Position numbers and translations under genes: made by a program. From Duncaniella sp. (GTDB taxonomy: Bacteria > Bacteroidota > Bacteroidia > Bacteroidales > Muribaculaceae), in NCBI GenBank assembly GCA_029056055.1, contig JAIDCC010000050.1, positions 1 to 64,000 on the forward strand: DNA of 64,000 nt. Direction: 5' to 3'. The notes below the pieces were generated by a model. It had not been told where the DNA came from. It worked only from the letters and a program-made list of their open reading frames with translations, and did not search any database. Shown piece after piece: positions 34,892 to 44,148 of this stretch (positions are counted from its first letter, which is position 1; each line of letters begins with the position of its first letter).

Positions 34892-37426
34892 ATGCAACGC
34901 AATCTCGACAGCGCCGAAGTCACGAGGCGCCAGCAACAGCAGCAGCAAAGCGCCCTGATTAACACCACGGTGCCCGTGAAGCGCACCAACGAGGCGATGA
35001 TGAAGTTCAAGGAAATCCTCTCGGTGTTCATCCACGGGTGGAAGTGGTTTGTGCTCGCCCTCATCGTAGCCTCGTTCGGAGCCTACTACTACATCCGCAC
35101 CACGCCGAAACAGTATCGCGCGTTTGCGGCACTGATGATTAAGGCCGATGAGAAGGAGCTGCCCTCCGACGAGGTGCTCAACACGCTGGGCATCACGCCG
35201 CCGTCGGTCAACATCACCAACGAAATCATGGTGCTCCGCACCAATTCGTCGATTGAGGAGCTTGTGAAACGCCTCAATCTGACCACCAACTATTACAAGC
35301 CGTCGCCGTTTGTCGACGAAGTGGCCTACGGCGCCACGCTGCCCGTGGCACTCTCGTTTCCGGGGCTGTCGGAAGTGGACGAAGCCTCGCTGACGCTCGA
35401 CCTCAACTCCGACTCGACCGTGCAGCTGAGCAACATGAAACTCAACGGCGTGGAGCTTGACGGAAAATTCCGCGCGCGTCTGGGCACCACCATCAAGTCG
35501 CCGCTCGGCAACATCAAAATCGCGCCCACGGCCTACTACGTCGGAGGTCAGACGGCGACGCTGCTCGTGGAGCGCGTGCCCATGCGTGCGGCCGTGGCCA
35601 ACGTGTCGTCGCGCCTCTCGGCCCATCAGCGCAACGAGCGCGCCTCGATTATCGACATTTTCTACATCGACTACTCGCGTCCGCGCGCCGAAGACATCAT
35701 CTCGACCCTCGTCGGCATCTACAACGAAAACTGGATAAAAGACCGCAACATGCTGTCGTCGAGCACGTCAGACTTCATCCGCGAGCGTCTGGCCCTCATC
35801 GAAGCGGAGCTGGGCGAGGTAGACACCGACATCTCGAACTTCAAGAGCTCGCGACTGATACTCGACCCGGGCACGGTGGGCGCGCAGGCCTACGGACGCA
35901 TGACGGGGTCGGAAGACACCAACCGCGAACTCGACACCCGCCTATACATGGTGCGCTACCTGCGCAACCTTCTGAGCGACGGAATGCACGAACTGGAGCA
36001 ACTGCCCGTCAATTCGGGCATCGGCAACGGCTCAATTGAAGGACAGGTGGCTCAATACAACAACCTGCTGCTGACGCGCAACAACCACCTGGCCATCTCG
36101 TCGGAACAAAACCCGCTCGTGATGGACATCGACCAGAAGCTGCGCACCCTCAAGGCCTCGATTCTGGCGTCGCTCAACAATGAGGAAATCATGCTCAACA
36201 CGCAGAAACAGGCCACGATGCAGCTCCAGAGCCAGTCGGCCCGCAAGGTGGCGGCCTCGCCTCACGAGTCGCAGCACCTGCTTTCGATAGAGCGCCAGCA
36301 GAAAGTCAAGGAGAGCCTCTACATGTTCCTGCTTCAGAAGCGCGAGGAAAACCAGCTTTCGCAAGCCTTCACGGCCTACACCACCCGCCTCATCGAGCAA
36401 CCGCGCGCCGACGCCATCCCGATGAAGCCCGACGTGCCCACGACCATCCTCATGGCCATCGGTCTGGGTCTTGCCATCCCGGCGGCGGGACTTCTGCTCG
36501 TCGACAACTTCAACACGGCAGTGCGCGGCCGCAAAGACCTCGAGACACTCACCATCCCGTTTGTGGGCGAAATCCCGCAGGCCAAGGTGGGCGAGAAAGA
36601 CTCGTCGAAGCTCGAGGTGAGAAAGCAGACGCAGATAACCGACAACAAACTCGTGGTGCGTCCTCGCTCGCGCACCATCCTCAACGAGGCCTTCCGCGTG
36701 GTGCGCACCAATCTGGAATTCATACTCGGATTCGAGGGAGGACATCACGTGGTGATGCTGACCTCGATGAACCCCGGCTCGGGCAAAACGTTTATCACCG
36801 CCAACCTCTCGACCTCGCTGGCCATCAAGGGCAAGAAGGTGATAGCCGTGGACCTCGACATGCGCAAAGCCTCGCTGTCGAAGTATGTCGGAAGTCCTTC
36901 GATGGGCGTGTCAAACTACATCTCGGCGCAGGTGGCCGACTATCGCGACGTCATCGTGCCGCTCGGCGACCTCGACGTGCTGCCGGTGGGCACCATCCCG
37001 CCCAACCCCACGGAGCTGCTGTTTAACCCGCGCTTCAACAAGATGATGGAGGAACTCAAAGAGCAATACGACTACGTGTTCCTTGACTGTCCGCCTGTAG
37101 AAATCGTGGCCGACGCCGCCATCATCTCGCGCCATGCCGAAATGACGCTCTTCGTGGTTAGAGCCCACGTGCTCGACCGCACATTCCTGCCTGACATCCA
37201 GAAATGGTATGACGAAGGGCGCTTCCCGGCACTGTCGCTGCTGCTCAACGGCACGCACGACGAATTCTCGCACTACGGCTACCGCCGTTACGGAGGCCGC
37301 TACGGATATGGCTACGGATATGGCTCATACGGGTCGTATGGCTACGGCGACACATCAGACGCCGCGGATTCCGACAAGAAATCAAGCGGCAAGAAAGACA
37401 AGAAGGAAGGCTCTGACAAGAGCTGA
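34892..37426 (+). CDS. Wzc-type polysaccharide co-polymerase with tyrosine autokinase domain
   Basis: 844 residues. Membrane helix 1 at about 50-67 (WFVLALIVASFGAYYYI), Wzz/GNVR periplasmic part, second helix about 525-545 (ILMAIGLGLAIPAAGLLLV), then a BY-kinase domain with Walker A NPGSGKT, Walker A' VIAVDLDMRK and Walker B YVFLDCPP. The C-terminal tail from about 795 is packed with tyrosines (ten between HYGYRRYGG and SYGYGD), the autophosphorylation cluster. It sets chain length and couples polymerisation to export through Wza. The ATG at 34892 gives a 35-residue polar leader with a run of glutamines; the start could also be a later Met near 34997. Confidence 0.95.
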   Translation: MQRNLDSAEVTRRQQQQQQSALINTTVPVKRTNEAMMKFKEILSVFIHGWKWFVLALIVASFGAYYYIRTTPKQYRAFAALMIKADEKELPSDEVLNTLGITPPSVNITNEIMVLRTNSSIEELVKRLNLTTNYYKPSPFVDEVAYGATLPVALSFPGLSEVDEASLTLDLNSDSTVQLSNMKLNGVELDGKFRARLGTTIKSPLGNIKIAPTAYYVGGQTATLLVERVPMRAAVANVSSRLSAHQRNERASIIDIFYIDYSRPRAEDIISTLVGIYNENWIKDRNMLSSSTSDFIRERLALIEAELGEVDTDISNFKSSRLILDPGTVGAQAYGRMTGSEDTNRELDTRLYMVRYLRNLLSDGMHELEQLPVNSGIGNGSIEGQVAQYNNLLLTRNNHLAISSEQNPLVMDIDQKLRTLKASILASLNNEEIMLNTQKQATMQLQSQSARKVAASPHESQHLLSIERQQKVKESLYMFLLQKREENQLSQAFTAYTTRLIEQPRADAIPMKPDVPTTILMAIGLGLAIPAAGLLLVDNFNTAVRGRKDLETLTIPFVGEIPQAKVGEKDSSKLEVRKQTQITDNKLVVRPRSRTILNEAFRVVRTNLEFILGFEGGHHVVMLTSMNPGSGKTFITANLSTSLAIKGKKVIAVDLDMRKASLSKYVGSPSMGVSNYISAQVADYRDVIVPLGDLDVLPVGTIPPNPTELLFNPRFNKMMEELKEQYDYVFLDCPPVEIVADAAIISRHAEMTLFVVRAHVLDRTFLPDIQKWYDEGRFPALSLLLNGTHDEFSHYGYRRYGGRYGYGYGYGSYGSYGYGDTSDAADSDKKSSGKKDKKEGSDKS

Positions 37427-37431
37427 CCCGA

Positions 37432-37489
37432 CAGGGGGGACAGCCTCAGGCCGCCCCCCTGACCAAGACTGCCGGCCCGAGGCCGGCAG
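37432..37489 (+). other. Two GC-rich hairpins between wzc-like and flippase genes
   Basis: CAGGGGGG (37432-37439) pairs with CCCCCCTG (37454-37461); CTGCCGGCC (37469-37477) pairs perfectly with GGCCGGCAG (37481-37489) around a 3-nt loop. No T run follows, so they may stabilise or attenuate the long transcript rather than end it. Confidence 0.6.
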
Positions 37490-37537
37490 AGCTACGAACT
37501 GAACAACCTCTCTTTAACCCAACTCTCTCCCACACAC

Positions 37538-39067
37538 TTGGCAGGACAACTAAAAATAGCGAAAAACGCACTGTTTCTGTATGCCCGCACCATCATCAAC
37601 ATGCTTGTGGGCATCTTCTCGGTGCGCGTCTTCATGCAGGCGGTCGGCGTGGAAGACTACGGACTCAGCACCGTGGCCGGCGGCCTGATAGGCATCTTCT
37701 CGTTTATCATCGAGGGGATTTCGACGTCGTGCTCGCGCTTCATCACCTATGAGCTTGGGCGCGGCGACTCGGAGCGCATCAACGCCACATTCAACACCTG
37801 CATGGTGGTGTTCGTGCTGCTCGGGCTTACGCTCGTGCTGCTTGGCGAGACGATAGGCCTGTGGATACTCACCCACAGCCTCAACATCCCCGAAGGGCGT
37901 GAAGGAGCGGCCATGATTGTCTACCAGCTTTCGATAGCGAGCGTGGCAATCGGACTGACCCAAGGCCCCTACCAGGCCTTTCTGACGGCCCACGAAAAAT
38001 TCAACATCACAGCGACCGTGTCGCTCATCAACACATTCGCGCGTCTGGGGCTGCTCTACGCCCTCATCGAAGCACCCGGCGACCACCTGGTCATCTACAC
38101 CGTGGTGATGTTCGGCTTCTCGATGACCACCCTCATCTACTACCGCGTCTATTGCATCCTTCACTGGAAAGAGACACGTCTGACCATGCGGCTGAAGCGG
38201 AGCATCTTCCGCCCGATGGTGAGGTTTTCGTTCTGGGAGACGTTCGGAGCCATCTCGCGCGTGGTGAAAGGGACAGGCTTCCCGATGGTGGCCAACATGG
38301 GATTCGGCGTGGTGATAAACGCCGCAATCGGAGTGGGCACCACCGTCTCGGGAGCCGTGACAGGCATGGCCTTCACGGTGACGAGCGCCTTCAAGCCGGC
38401 CATACTCAAAGAGTATGCCAAGGACAACATCGACACGACGAAGCGGCTGATACTCAATTCGACCATGCTGTCGATGGTGTTCTACGGAGTGTTTGCCATA
38501 CCTCTGCTCGTGGAGCTCGACTACGTGCTTCATCTGTGGCTTACCGAAGTGCCGTCGCTGACCCTCGAACTCTGCACGGTGCAGATAGTCATCAACCTCG
38601 TGCTGATGGCCTACCTCGTGCCCACCGAATCGGTGAAACAGATGGGCTGGAACAAAGGCATCGGCATTTTCCAGCTCGCCGAGTCGATAGTGACGATGGG
38701 GGTGATAGCCCTCGGCATCAGGCTCGGATGGTCGGCACTGACGGTGTCGATAATCTACGCCGCGTCGCTGATACCGAATCTGGCGTGTACGTTCTACATG
38801 GTGCGCCGCTATCTCGGAGGCAAATTCATGCGCGAGCTCGCCCGCCACACGATTTTCAAGGTGCTTCTCGTGGAGGGAGTGACCTTCGGCGTGCTGAAGT
38901 GCGTTGACCATCTGATGGGGCCGTCGATTGTGACGCTCCTGACCGTGTGCGCGCTGTCGGTGGTCATCACCGGCACACTGACAGCCCGCTTCCTCCTCCC
39001 CGCCGAGCAACTCAACAACCTGAAACTCTTCGTCAAGGCGCGCTACACGGCACTGCGCACCGCCTGA
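37538..39067 (+). CDS. Polysaccharide flippase, Wzx-like (MOP superfamily)
   Basis: 509 residues with about 12-14 membrane helices. The start FLYARTIINMLVGIFSVRVF followed by GVEDYGLSTVAGGLIGIFSFI is typical of oligosaccharide flippases that move lipid-linked repeat units across the inner membrane. The start is a TTG at 37538, chosen because the domain begins within a few codons and no upstream ATG is in frame near it. It lies 111 nt after the kinase gene. Confidence 0.9.
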   Translation: MAGQLKIAKNALFLYARTIINMLVGIFSVRVFMQAVGVEDYGLSTVAGGLIGIFSFIIEGISTSCSRFITYELGRGDSERINATFNTCMVVFVLLGLTLVLLGETIGLWILTHSLNIPEGREGAAMIVYQLSIASVAIGLTQGPYQAFLTAHEKFNITATVSLINTFARLGLLYALIEAPGDHLVIYTVVMFGFSMTTLIYYRVYCILHWKETRLTMRLKRSIFRPMVRFSFWETFGAISRVVKGTGFPMVANMGFGVVINAAIGVGTTVSGAVTGMAFTVTSAFKPAILKEYAKDNIDTTKRLILNSTMLSMVFYGVFAIPLLVELDYVLHLWLTEVPSLTLELCTVQIVINLVLMAYLVPTESVKQMGWNKGIGIFQLAESIVTMGVIALGIRLGWSALTVSIIYAASLIPNLACTFYMVRRYLGGKFMRELARHTIFKVLLVEGVTFGVLKCVDHLMGPSIVTLLTVCALSVVITGTLTARFLLPAEQLNNLKLFVKARYTALRTA

Positions 39068-39099
39068 CCTCAGACACCAATCATCAGTTCTCCCGACCA

Positions 39100-40356
39100 A
39101 TGACCGCCACCCCCGCACATAAACCCCGCATCTTCATTGCCATGCACTACCTTGAGATAGGTGGGGCAGAAACGGGGTTGACAGGACTTCTCTCGGCTCT
39201 CCGACCGGAGCGGGTGGAGGTGGACCTCTTCGTCTACGCCCATCGCGGGCCGCTGATGAAATACATCCCCTCGTGGGTGAACCTTCTGCCCGAAAACTCC
39301 GCCTACCGACTGACGGAGGCCCCCATCAAAGAGGTGCTGCGACGCGGACGGCTCGACATTGCGGCGGCTCGTCTGGCAGCCAAACTCGACTACAGGCGTT
39401 TCATGCGGAAAGCAGGCGGCAAATTCGGCCACTCCATCTTCAGCTTCACGGCGCGGAGGCTCGACCGCGTGCTCCCCGCGATGAGCAGCAAGGAATACGA
39501 CCTGGCGATTTCGTTCATACATCCCCACCACTACGTGCTGCACCACGTCAAGGCGCGGCGCAAAATGGCATGGATTCACACCGACTATTCGACCATCGGA
39601 CTGCACTGGCCCACGGAGGCACCTGTGTGGAGCGCCTACGACTACATAGCCGCCCTCTCGGCTGAAAACGCCGCCGCCCTGACGGCCAACATCCCGGAAG
39701 CGGCAGGAAAAATCAGACTCATCGACAACGCGCTGCCCGCAGAAATGATGCGCCGGCGCGCGCTCGAAGGGGATGCGCCCGAACTGACGGCCGACCATTT
39801 CAACATCCTCTCCGTGGGGCGGCTGAGCGATGCGAAAAACTACGTAAAGGTGCCGGCGATGATGAAGAGGATAGTGGAACTGACGGGGCGGAGCGACCTG
39901 CGGTGGTATATCATCGGAGGCGGAAATGAGGCCTACGAGGCAGCCATAAGGCAAGCGATAGCCGAGACGGGCATGGAGAAGCATGTGGTGCTCCTCGGCG
40001 AACGCGCCAACCCCTACCCCTACATCCGCGCCTGCTCGCTCTACGCGCAGCCGTCGCTCTACGAAGGGCGGAGTGTGGCCGTGCGCGAGGCGCAGATTTT
40101 GGGACGCCCCGTGGCAATCACCGCCTACCCCTCGGCCCGGGCGCAGATAGTCGACGGAGAAGAGGGCGTGATAGTGCCGCTCGACACCGAGGGCGCCGCG
40201 CAGGAAATGGCCCGTCTAATCGCCGACCCCGGGAGGCTCGAGAAGATGGCCGAGACCAATGCCGGGCGCGACTTCTCGGCCGCGACGGAAACCGCCGAAA
40301 AAATCTATGCGATAGTCAACTCCATCACCACCACCGACACCGACCATGAGAGATGA
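39100..40356 (+). CDS. GT4-family glycosyltransferase
   Basis: 418 residues, GT-B fold. IFIAMHYLEIGGAETGLTGLL at the start is the glycine-rich N-terminal loop, and LYEGRSVAVREAQILGRPV near the end is the GT4 donor-binding E-x7-E motif. The ATG at 39100 begins the domain. Cytoplasmic enzyme adding one sugar of the repeat unit; the donor is unknown. Its end overlaps the next gene by 11 bases. Confidence 0.92.
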   Translation: MTATPAHKPRIFIAMHYLEIGGAETGLTGLLSALRPERVEVDLFVYAHRGPLMKYIPSWVNLLPENSAYRLTEAPIKEVLRRGRLDIAAARLAAKLDYRRFMRKAGGKFGHSIFSFTARRLDRVLPAMSSKEYDLAISFIHPHHYVLHHVKARRKMAWIHTDYSTIGLHWPTEAPVWSAYDYIAALSAENAAALTANIPEAAGKIRLIDNALPAEMMRRRALEGDAPELTADHFNILSVGRLSDAKNYVKVPAMMKRIVELTGRSDLRWYIIGGGNEAYEAAIRQAIAETGMEKHVVLLGERANPYPYIRACSLYAQPSLYEGRSVAVREAQILGRPVAITAYPSARAQIVDGEEGVIVPLDTEGAAQEMARLIADPGRLEKMAETNAGRDFSAATETAEKIYAIVNSITTTDTDHER

Positions 40357-41098
40357 ACGAAACGACATACCGCGCGTAATCCATTACTGCTGGTTTGGCG
40401 GAAAGCCGCTTCCGCGCGAGGCCGAGAAATGTCTCGACTCGTGGCGCCGGCATATGCCCGGTTGCGAACTGCGCCGATGGGACGAGAGCAATTATCGCCC
40501 GGACGCCGTGCCTTTCACCGCCGAGGCGGCGCGGCAAGGTCTCTGGGCCTTCGTCAGCGACTATGCCCGCTTCGACATACTTTTCAACCACGGGGGCATC
40601 TATCTCGACACCGATGTGGAGCTCGTGGCCTCGCTCGACCCGCTGCTGAAGCGCGGCGCCTACATGGGTTGGGAGAAAACCTCGACGTCGCTCGGAGTGA
40701 ACTCCGGACTCGGCATGGCCGCGCCGGCGGGTATGGAAATTTTCGCCGAAGTGCTCGCCGACTACGCCGGGCGCCCCTTTGCCGACGCGAAGGGCAACCG
40801 ACTCGCCGGGACGGTGGTGACCGTAGTGACCGACCGGCTCCTGCGCCACGGCCTCGTGCTCGCCGACACCGAGCAGAAGGTGGCCGGGCTGACGGTGTAT
40901 CCCTCGGAGTATTTCAACCCCCTCGACGACCTGACGGGGCGTCTGAACATCGGGCCGCAGACCTACTCCATCCACCATTTCGCCAAGACGTGGCTCGGGC
41001 AGCCGGCGTGGCGCACCCGTCTGTCGCGCGCCGCCCACCGCTGGCTTGGACTCGACATGACGGCAAAACTCAAAAGACTAAGTAAGTTCAAAAAATAA
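40346..41098 (+). CDS. GT32-like glycosyltransferase
   Basis: 250 residues. IPRVIHYCWFGGKPLP at the start and SDYARFDILFNHGGIYLDTDVEL, with its DxD metal-binding motif, are hallmarks of the GT32/capsular polysaccharide synthesis family. Starts inside the end of the previous gene. The last residues, SKFKK, and the TAA stop are encoded by the repeat element at 41079-41158, so the original C-terminus was probably altered by its arrival. Confidence 0.9.
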   Translation: MRDERNDIPRVIHYCWFGGKPLPREAEKCLDSWRRHMPGCELRRWDESNYRPDAVPFTAEAARQGLWAFVSDYARFDILFNHGGIYLDTDVELVASLDPLLKRGAYMGWEKTSTSLGVNSGLGMAAPAGMEIFAEVLADYAGRPFADAKGNRLAGTVVTVVTDRLLRHGLVLADTEQKVAGLTVYPSEYFNPLDDLTGRLNIGPQTYSIHHFAKTWLGQPAWRTRLSRAAHRWLGLDMTAKLKRLSKFKK

Positions 41099-41158
41099 AA
41101 CGAAATATGTGATGAAAAATTCTTGAGCATACTCATTGATTTTTCTCACTCACTTTAA
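41079..41158. repeat. TAAGTAAGT-ended hairpin element, copy 4
   Basis: Left end TAAGTAAGTT at 41079-41088; right end TCACTCACTTTA near 41146-41157 is degenerate. From 41079 to about 41130 it matches the reverse complement of the right part of 13142-13327 with few changes. It overlaps the stop of the GT32 gene and fills the gap before the polymerase gene. Confidence 0.75.
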
Positions 41159-41161
41159 ACC

Positions 41162-42277
41162 ATGTTAGCATCGCTCTACGAACCGACGTTCCACCTGGGA
41201 GTGACGACGCTCTGCCTGCTCAAAGGCTTCATGCTTATGGGCAATTCAGGCGACACCCTGGTGCGTCCCGAAGTGAAATCGGGCAATTCGCTTTTCATCT
41301 GGCTGATAGCGATAACGCTCGGTCTCTGGCTTGGCATGCGCCCGCCCACCTACGCCTTCGGCGACACGGGCAACTATGCAGTGCAGTATAACCTCGCGCT
41401 GCTGTCGCGCGACATCGCGGCGCCTACCCCCTTCTCGTTTTCGGGCGAATGGGCGTTCGGGCTGATACGCGATTTCTGCATAGGGCGCGGGCTGTCGGCG
41501 TCGACGTTCTTCACCATCATCGCCTTGGCCTACAACCTGTTTGTGGCGTGGGCGGCAAAGAAATACTGTCCGTCGTCGCCCTACCTGGCATTTCTTTTCT
41601 TCATCTCGGCGCTGATGTTCTATCATTTCTGCGTCAACGGTATGCGCAACGGTCTGGCGTGTCATGTGATGCTGCTGGCCATAGCGCTGATACTCGAAGA
41701 GAGGTATGCCGCGGGAGTGATATTGTGTGTGCTCGCGGCGGGCATCCATAAGAGTTCGATGCTTCCGTTGGGCGCGTTGCTGGCCTCGATGGTGGTGTTC
41801 AAACATTCGCGATGGCCGTTTTACATCTGGCTGGGGAGCATCGCCGCGTCGCTCGCCTTGGGCAACAGTTTCGCGGTGTTCTTCGCCGGGCTCGGCTTTG
41901 ACGACCGAATGAGCGACTACGTGCAGACCGACCAGTATTCGTCGACCTACGGTGAGGCGCGTTTCCGCTGGGACTTCCTCATCTATTCGGCGGGGCCGGT
42001 GGTGATGTGGTGGTATGTGGCGGTGAAGCGCGGGCTGCGCGACGGATGGTATAATATCCTGATGTCGACCTATTTTCTGTCGAATGCGTTCTGGGTGATG
42101 ATTATCCGCGTGGCCTATTCAAACCGATTCGCCTATCTGTCGTGGTTTCTCTACCCGATTCTGATAGCCTATCCGTTGTGTAATATGAAAATCTGGGAGA
42201 ACCAGGACTCACAAGCCGGAAAAATTTTGATAGTTTATGCCGGATTTACATATTTTATGTGTACCTTTGTGTGGTAG
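41162..42277 (+). CDS. EpsG-family polysaccharide polymerase (Wzy role)
   Basis: 371 residues, about ten membrane helices. The EpsG features are ITLGLWLGMRPPTYAFGDTGNYAVQY near 60-80, an FFISALMFYHFCVNGMRNGLA segment and a C-terminal group of helices. Such proteins polymerise repeat units on the outer face of the inner membrane. It begins 4 nt after the repeat element, so the element may carry or disturb its start region. The position between glycosyltransferases fits a Wzx/Wzy-dependent cluster. Confidence 0.85.
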   Translation: MLASLYEPTFHLGVTTLCLLKGFMLMGNSGDTLVRPEVKSGNSLFIWLIAITLGLWLGMRPPTYAFGDTGNYAVQYNLALLSRDIAAPTPFSFSGEWAFGLIRDFCIGRGLSASTFFTIIALAYNLFVAWAAKKYCPSSPYLAFLFFISALMFYHFCVNGMRNGLACHVMLLAIALILEERYAAGVILCVLAAGIHKSSMLPLGALLASMVVFKHSRWPFYIWLGSIAASLALGNSFAVFFAGLGFDDRMSDYVQTDQYSSTYGEARFRWDFLIYSAGPVVMWWYVAVKRGLRDGWYNILMSTYFLSNAFWVMIIRVAYSNRFAYLSWFLYPILIAYPLCNMKIWENQDSQAGKILIVYAGFTYFMCTFVW

Positions 42278-42289
42278 TTACCCTCCGCT

Positions 42290-43192
42290 ATGAAAACGCT
42301 CACCATCTTCACCCCGACCTACAACCGCGCCCATCTGCTGAGGCGCGTCTACGAGAGTCTCGTCACGCAGACGTGCCGCGACTTCGAGTGGCTTGTCGTG
42401 GACGACGGGTCGACGGATTTCACCCGTCAGCTCGTGGAGGAATGGCAGCGTGAGGGGCGCATTGAGATAGCCTACGTCTACAAGCCCAACGGCGGGCTGC
42501 ACACGGCCTACAACACAGCCTACGCGATGATAGAAACCGAATTGTCGATGTGCGTGGATTCCGACGATTTCCTGCCCGACGATGCAGTGGAAATCATCAC
42601 CGACGAATGGCGCCGCCGCGGGGGAGAGGAGTATGCCGGGCTGCTCGGGCTCGACTTCGACTACAACACGATGGAGCCAATCGGGGGACACTTCCCCGAG
42701 GGGATGACGGAGTGCTGGTTTCTCGACCTCTACACGCGGCGCATCCACCGCGGCGACACGAAGCCTGTGCTGCGCACGGCGCTGATGCGCGAAGTCTCGC
42801 CGCAGGTGGGATTTGAGGGAGAGAAGCATTTCAACCCCGTCTACTCGATGCTCAAGGTGTGCGACCGCAAGAAGCTGCTGGTGGTTGACCGCTGCCTCTG
42901 CATCGTAGACTACCAGACGGGCGCCGACTCAATGTCGGAACAAATCTACGCCCAATACGTAGGGTCGCCCCGCAGTTTCGCCAAACTGAGGGCGCTCGAA
43001 ATGACCCTTGACCGCTCGCCGCTCGTCAACTCGCTCCGGGTGGCCATCCACTACAACTCGTCGGTGGCGATAGCACGCCGCCGCGGCCTGACCGACATCC
43101 CGCCGTCGCCGCGCCCGCTGCTGACGGCACTGACCTATCTGCCCGGGCTTCTCCTAGCCCGCCACATACTGAAACGATGCCCTATTCGGTAG
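42290..43192 (+). CDS. GT2-family glycosyltransferase
   Basis: 300 residues, GT-A fold. TIFTPTYNRAHLLRRVYESL, VVDDGSTDFT and SMCVDSDDFLP (DxD-like) are the standard GT2 motifs. The product is cytoplasmic with a slightly hydrophobic end. Its 3' end overlaps the next gene by 16 bases. Confidence 0.93.
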   Translation: MKTLTIFTPTYNRAHLLRRVYESLVTQTCRDFEWLVVDDGSTDFTRQLVEEWQREGRIEIAYVYKPNGGLHTAYNTAYAMIETELSMCVDSDDFLPDDAVEIITDEWRRRGGEEYAGLLGLDFDYNTMEPIGGHFPEGMTECWFLDLYTRRIHRGDTKPVLRTALMREVSPQVGFEGEKHFNPVYSMLKVCDRKKLLVVDRCLCIVDYQTGADSMSEQIYAQYVGSPRSFAKLRALEMTLDRSPLVNSLRVAIHYNSSVAIARRRGLTDIPPSPRPLLTALTYLPGLLLARHILKRCPIR

Positions 43193-44148
43193 CCATACGC
43201 ACGCTTGCACTCCGCCCCGAGGTGCTCTACAGGGTGATAGAGAGTGTCTTCAGCCAGACAGTGCCCCCGCGCGAGGTGGCCGTCTATCTGGCCGACGACT
43301 CCGTCATGCCTGAGCGGAGGGTGGGCGCCGAGCGCTACTACCGTGTGGCGAAAGGCATGATGAGCCAGCGCATTCTCGACTACAGGGAGCTTAGCGCGCC
43401 CGTAATCCTGATGCTCGACGACGACATCGTGCTCGGGCCCGACGTGGCAGGCCGGTTGCTCGACGGCATGGCCGAAGGCTACGACCTGCTCGGAGTCGAC
43501 GTGATGAAGACACATCTGCTGCCGGCGGCCACGCGCCTCAAGGCGGCACTCACGGGGTGGGTGCTTCCGTCGGTCTTCGCCGTCAAGGCGTTCCGGCTAA
43601 GAAGTTCGGGAGCGTTCAGCTACATCGCGCGCCCCATCGAGGGGCGCATCTACCCCACCGACACCGTGGCCGGGCCGCTGATGATGTGGCGCCGAAGCGT
43701 GTGGGAGGCACTGAGGATGCGAGACGAGCTGTGGCTCGAACGATTCGAGTTTGCCTACGGCGACGATGCGCTCGAAAGCTACAAGGCCACGGCCAACGGC
43801 TATCGCGCGGGGTGTCTGTTTACGTCGCAGGTGGAAAACCTCGACGCCGCCACTTCGTCGGGACGCTATGAGGCCGACAAGGAACGCTTCTACGTGCGCA
43901 CGCTCGCGCAGCTGCTGACGTGGCACCGGATGCTCTACCGCCCGACAGCCGGCGGACGCCCGTCGCTGCGCGCACTCATCGCCGCCGCCGCGCGCCAGGC
44001 GTGGATGCTGCCCGTGATGGCCGGGGCGTGCGTGGCCATGCGCTCCACACGCCCGATGCGCTCACATCTCCGCGCCCTCCGCGACTTCTGCCGCGAAGTG
44101 CGCCGCCCCCCGTTCTCACTCCTACCCTCCTATATCCTGACCGAATGA
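43177..44148 (+). CDS. Glycosyltransferase, GT2-like
   Basis: 323 residues. The start PYSVAIRTLALRPEVLYRVI and ESVFSQTVPPREVAVYLADD, and then VILMLDDDIVLGPDV, give a GT-A-type fold with an acidic DDD metal site. Closest to GT2, but the first motif is unusual. The stop overlaps the following ATG (ATGA), so translation is coupled. Confidence 0.82.
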   Translation: MPYSVAIRTLALRPEVLYRVIESVFSQTVPPREVAVYLADDSVMPERRVGAERYYRVAKGMMSQRILDYRELSAPVILMLDDDIVLGPDVAGRLLDGMAEGYDLLGVDVMKTHLLPAATRLKAALTGWVLPSVFAVKAFRLRSSGAFSYIARPIEGRIYPTDTVAGPLMMWRRSVWEALRMRDELWLERFEFAYGDDALESYKATANGYRAGCLFTSQVENLDAATSSGRYEADKERFYVRTLAQLLTWHRMLYRPTAGGRPSLRALIAAAARQAWMLPVMAGACVAMRSTRPMRSHLRALRDFCREVRRPPFSLLPSYILTE

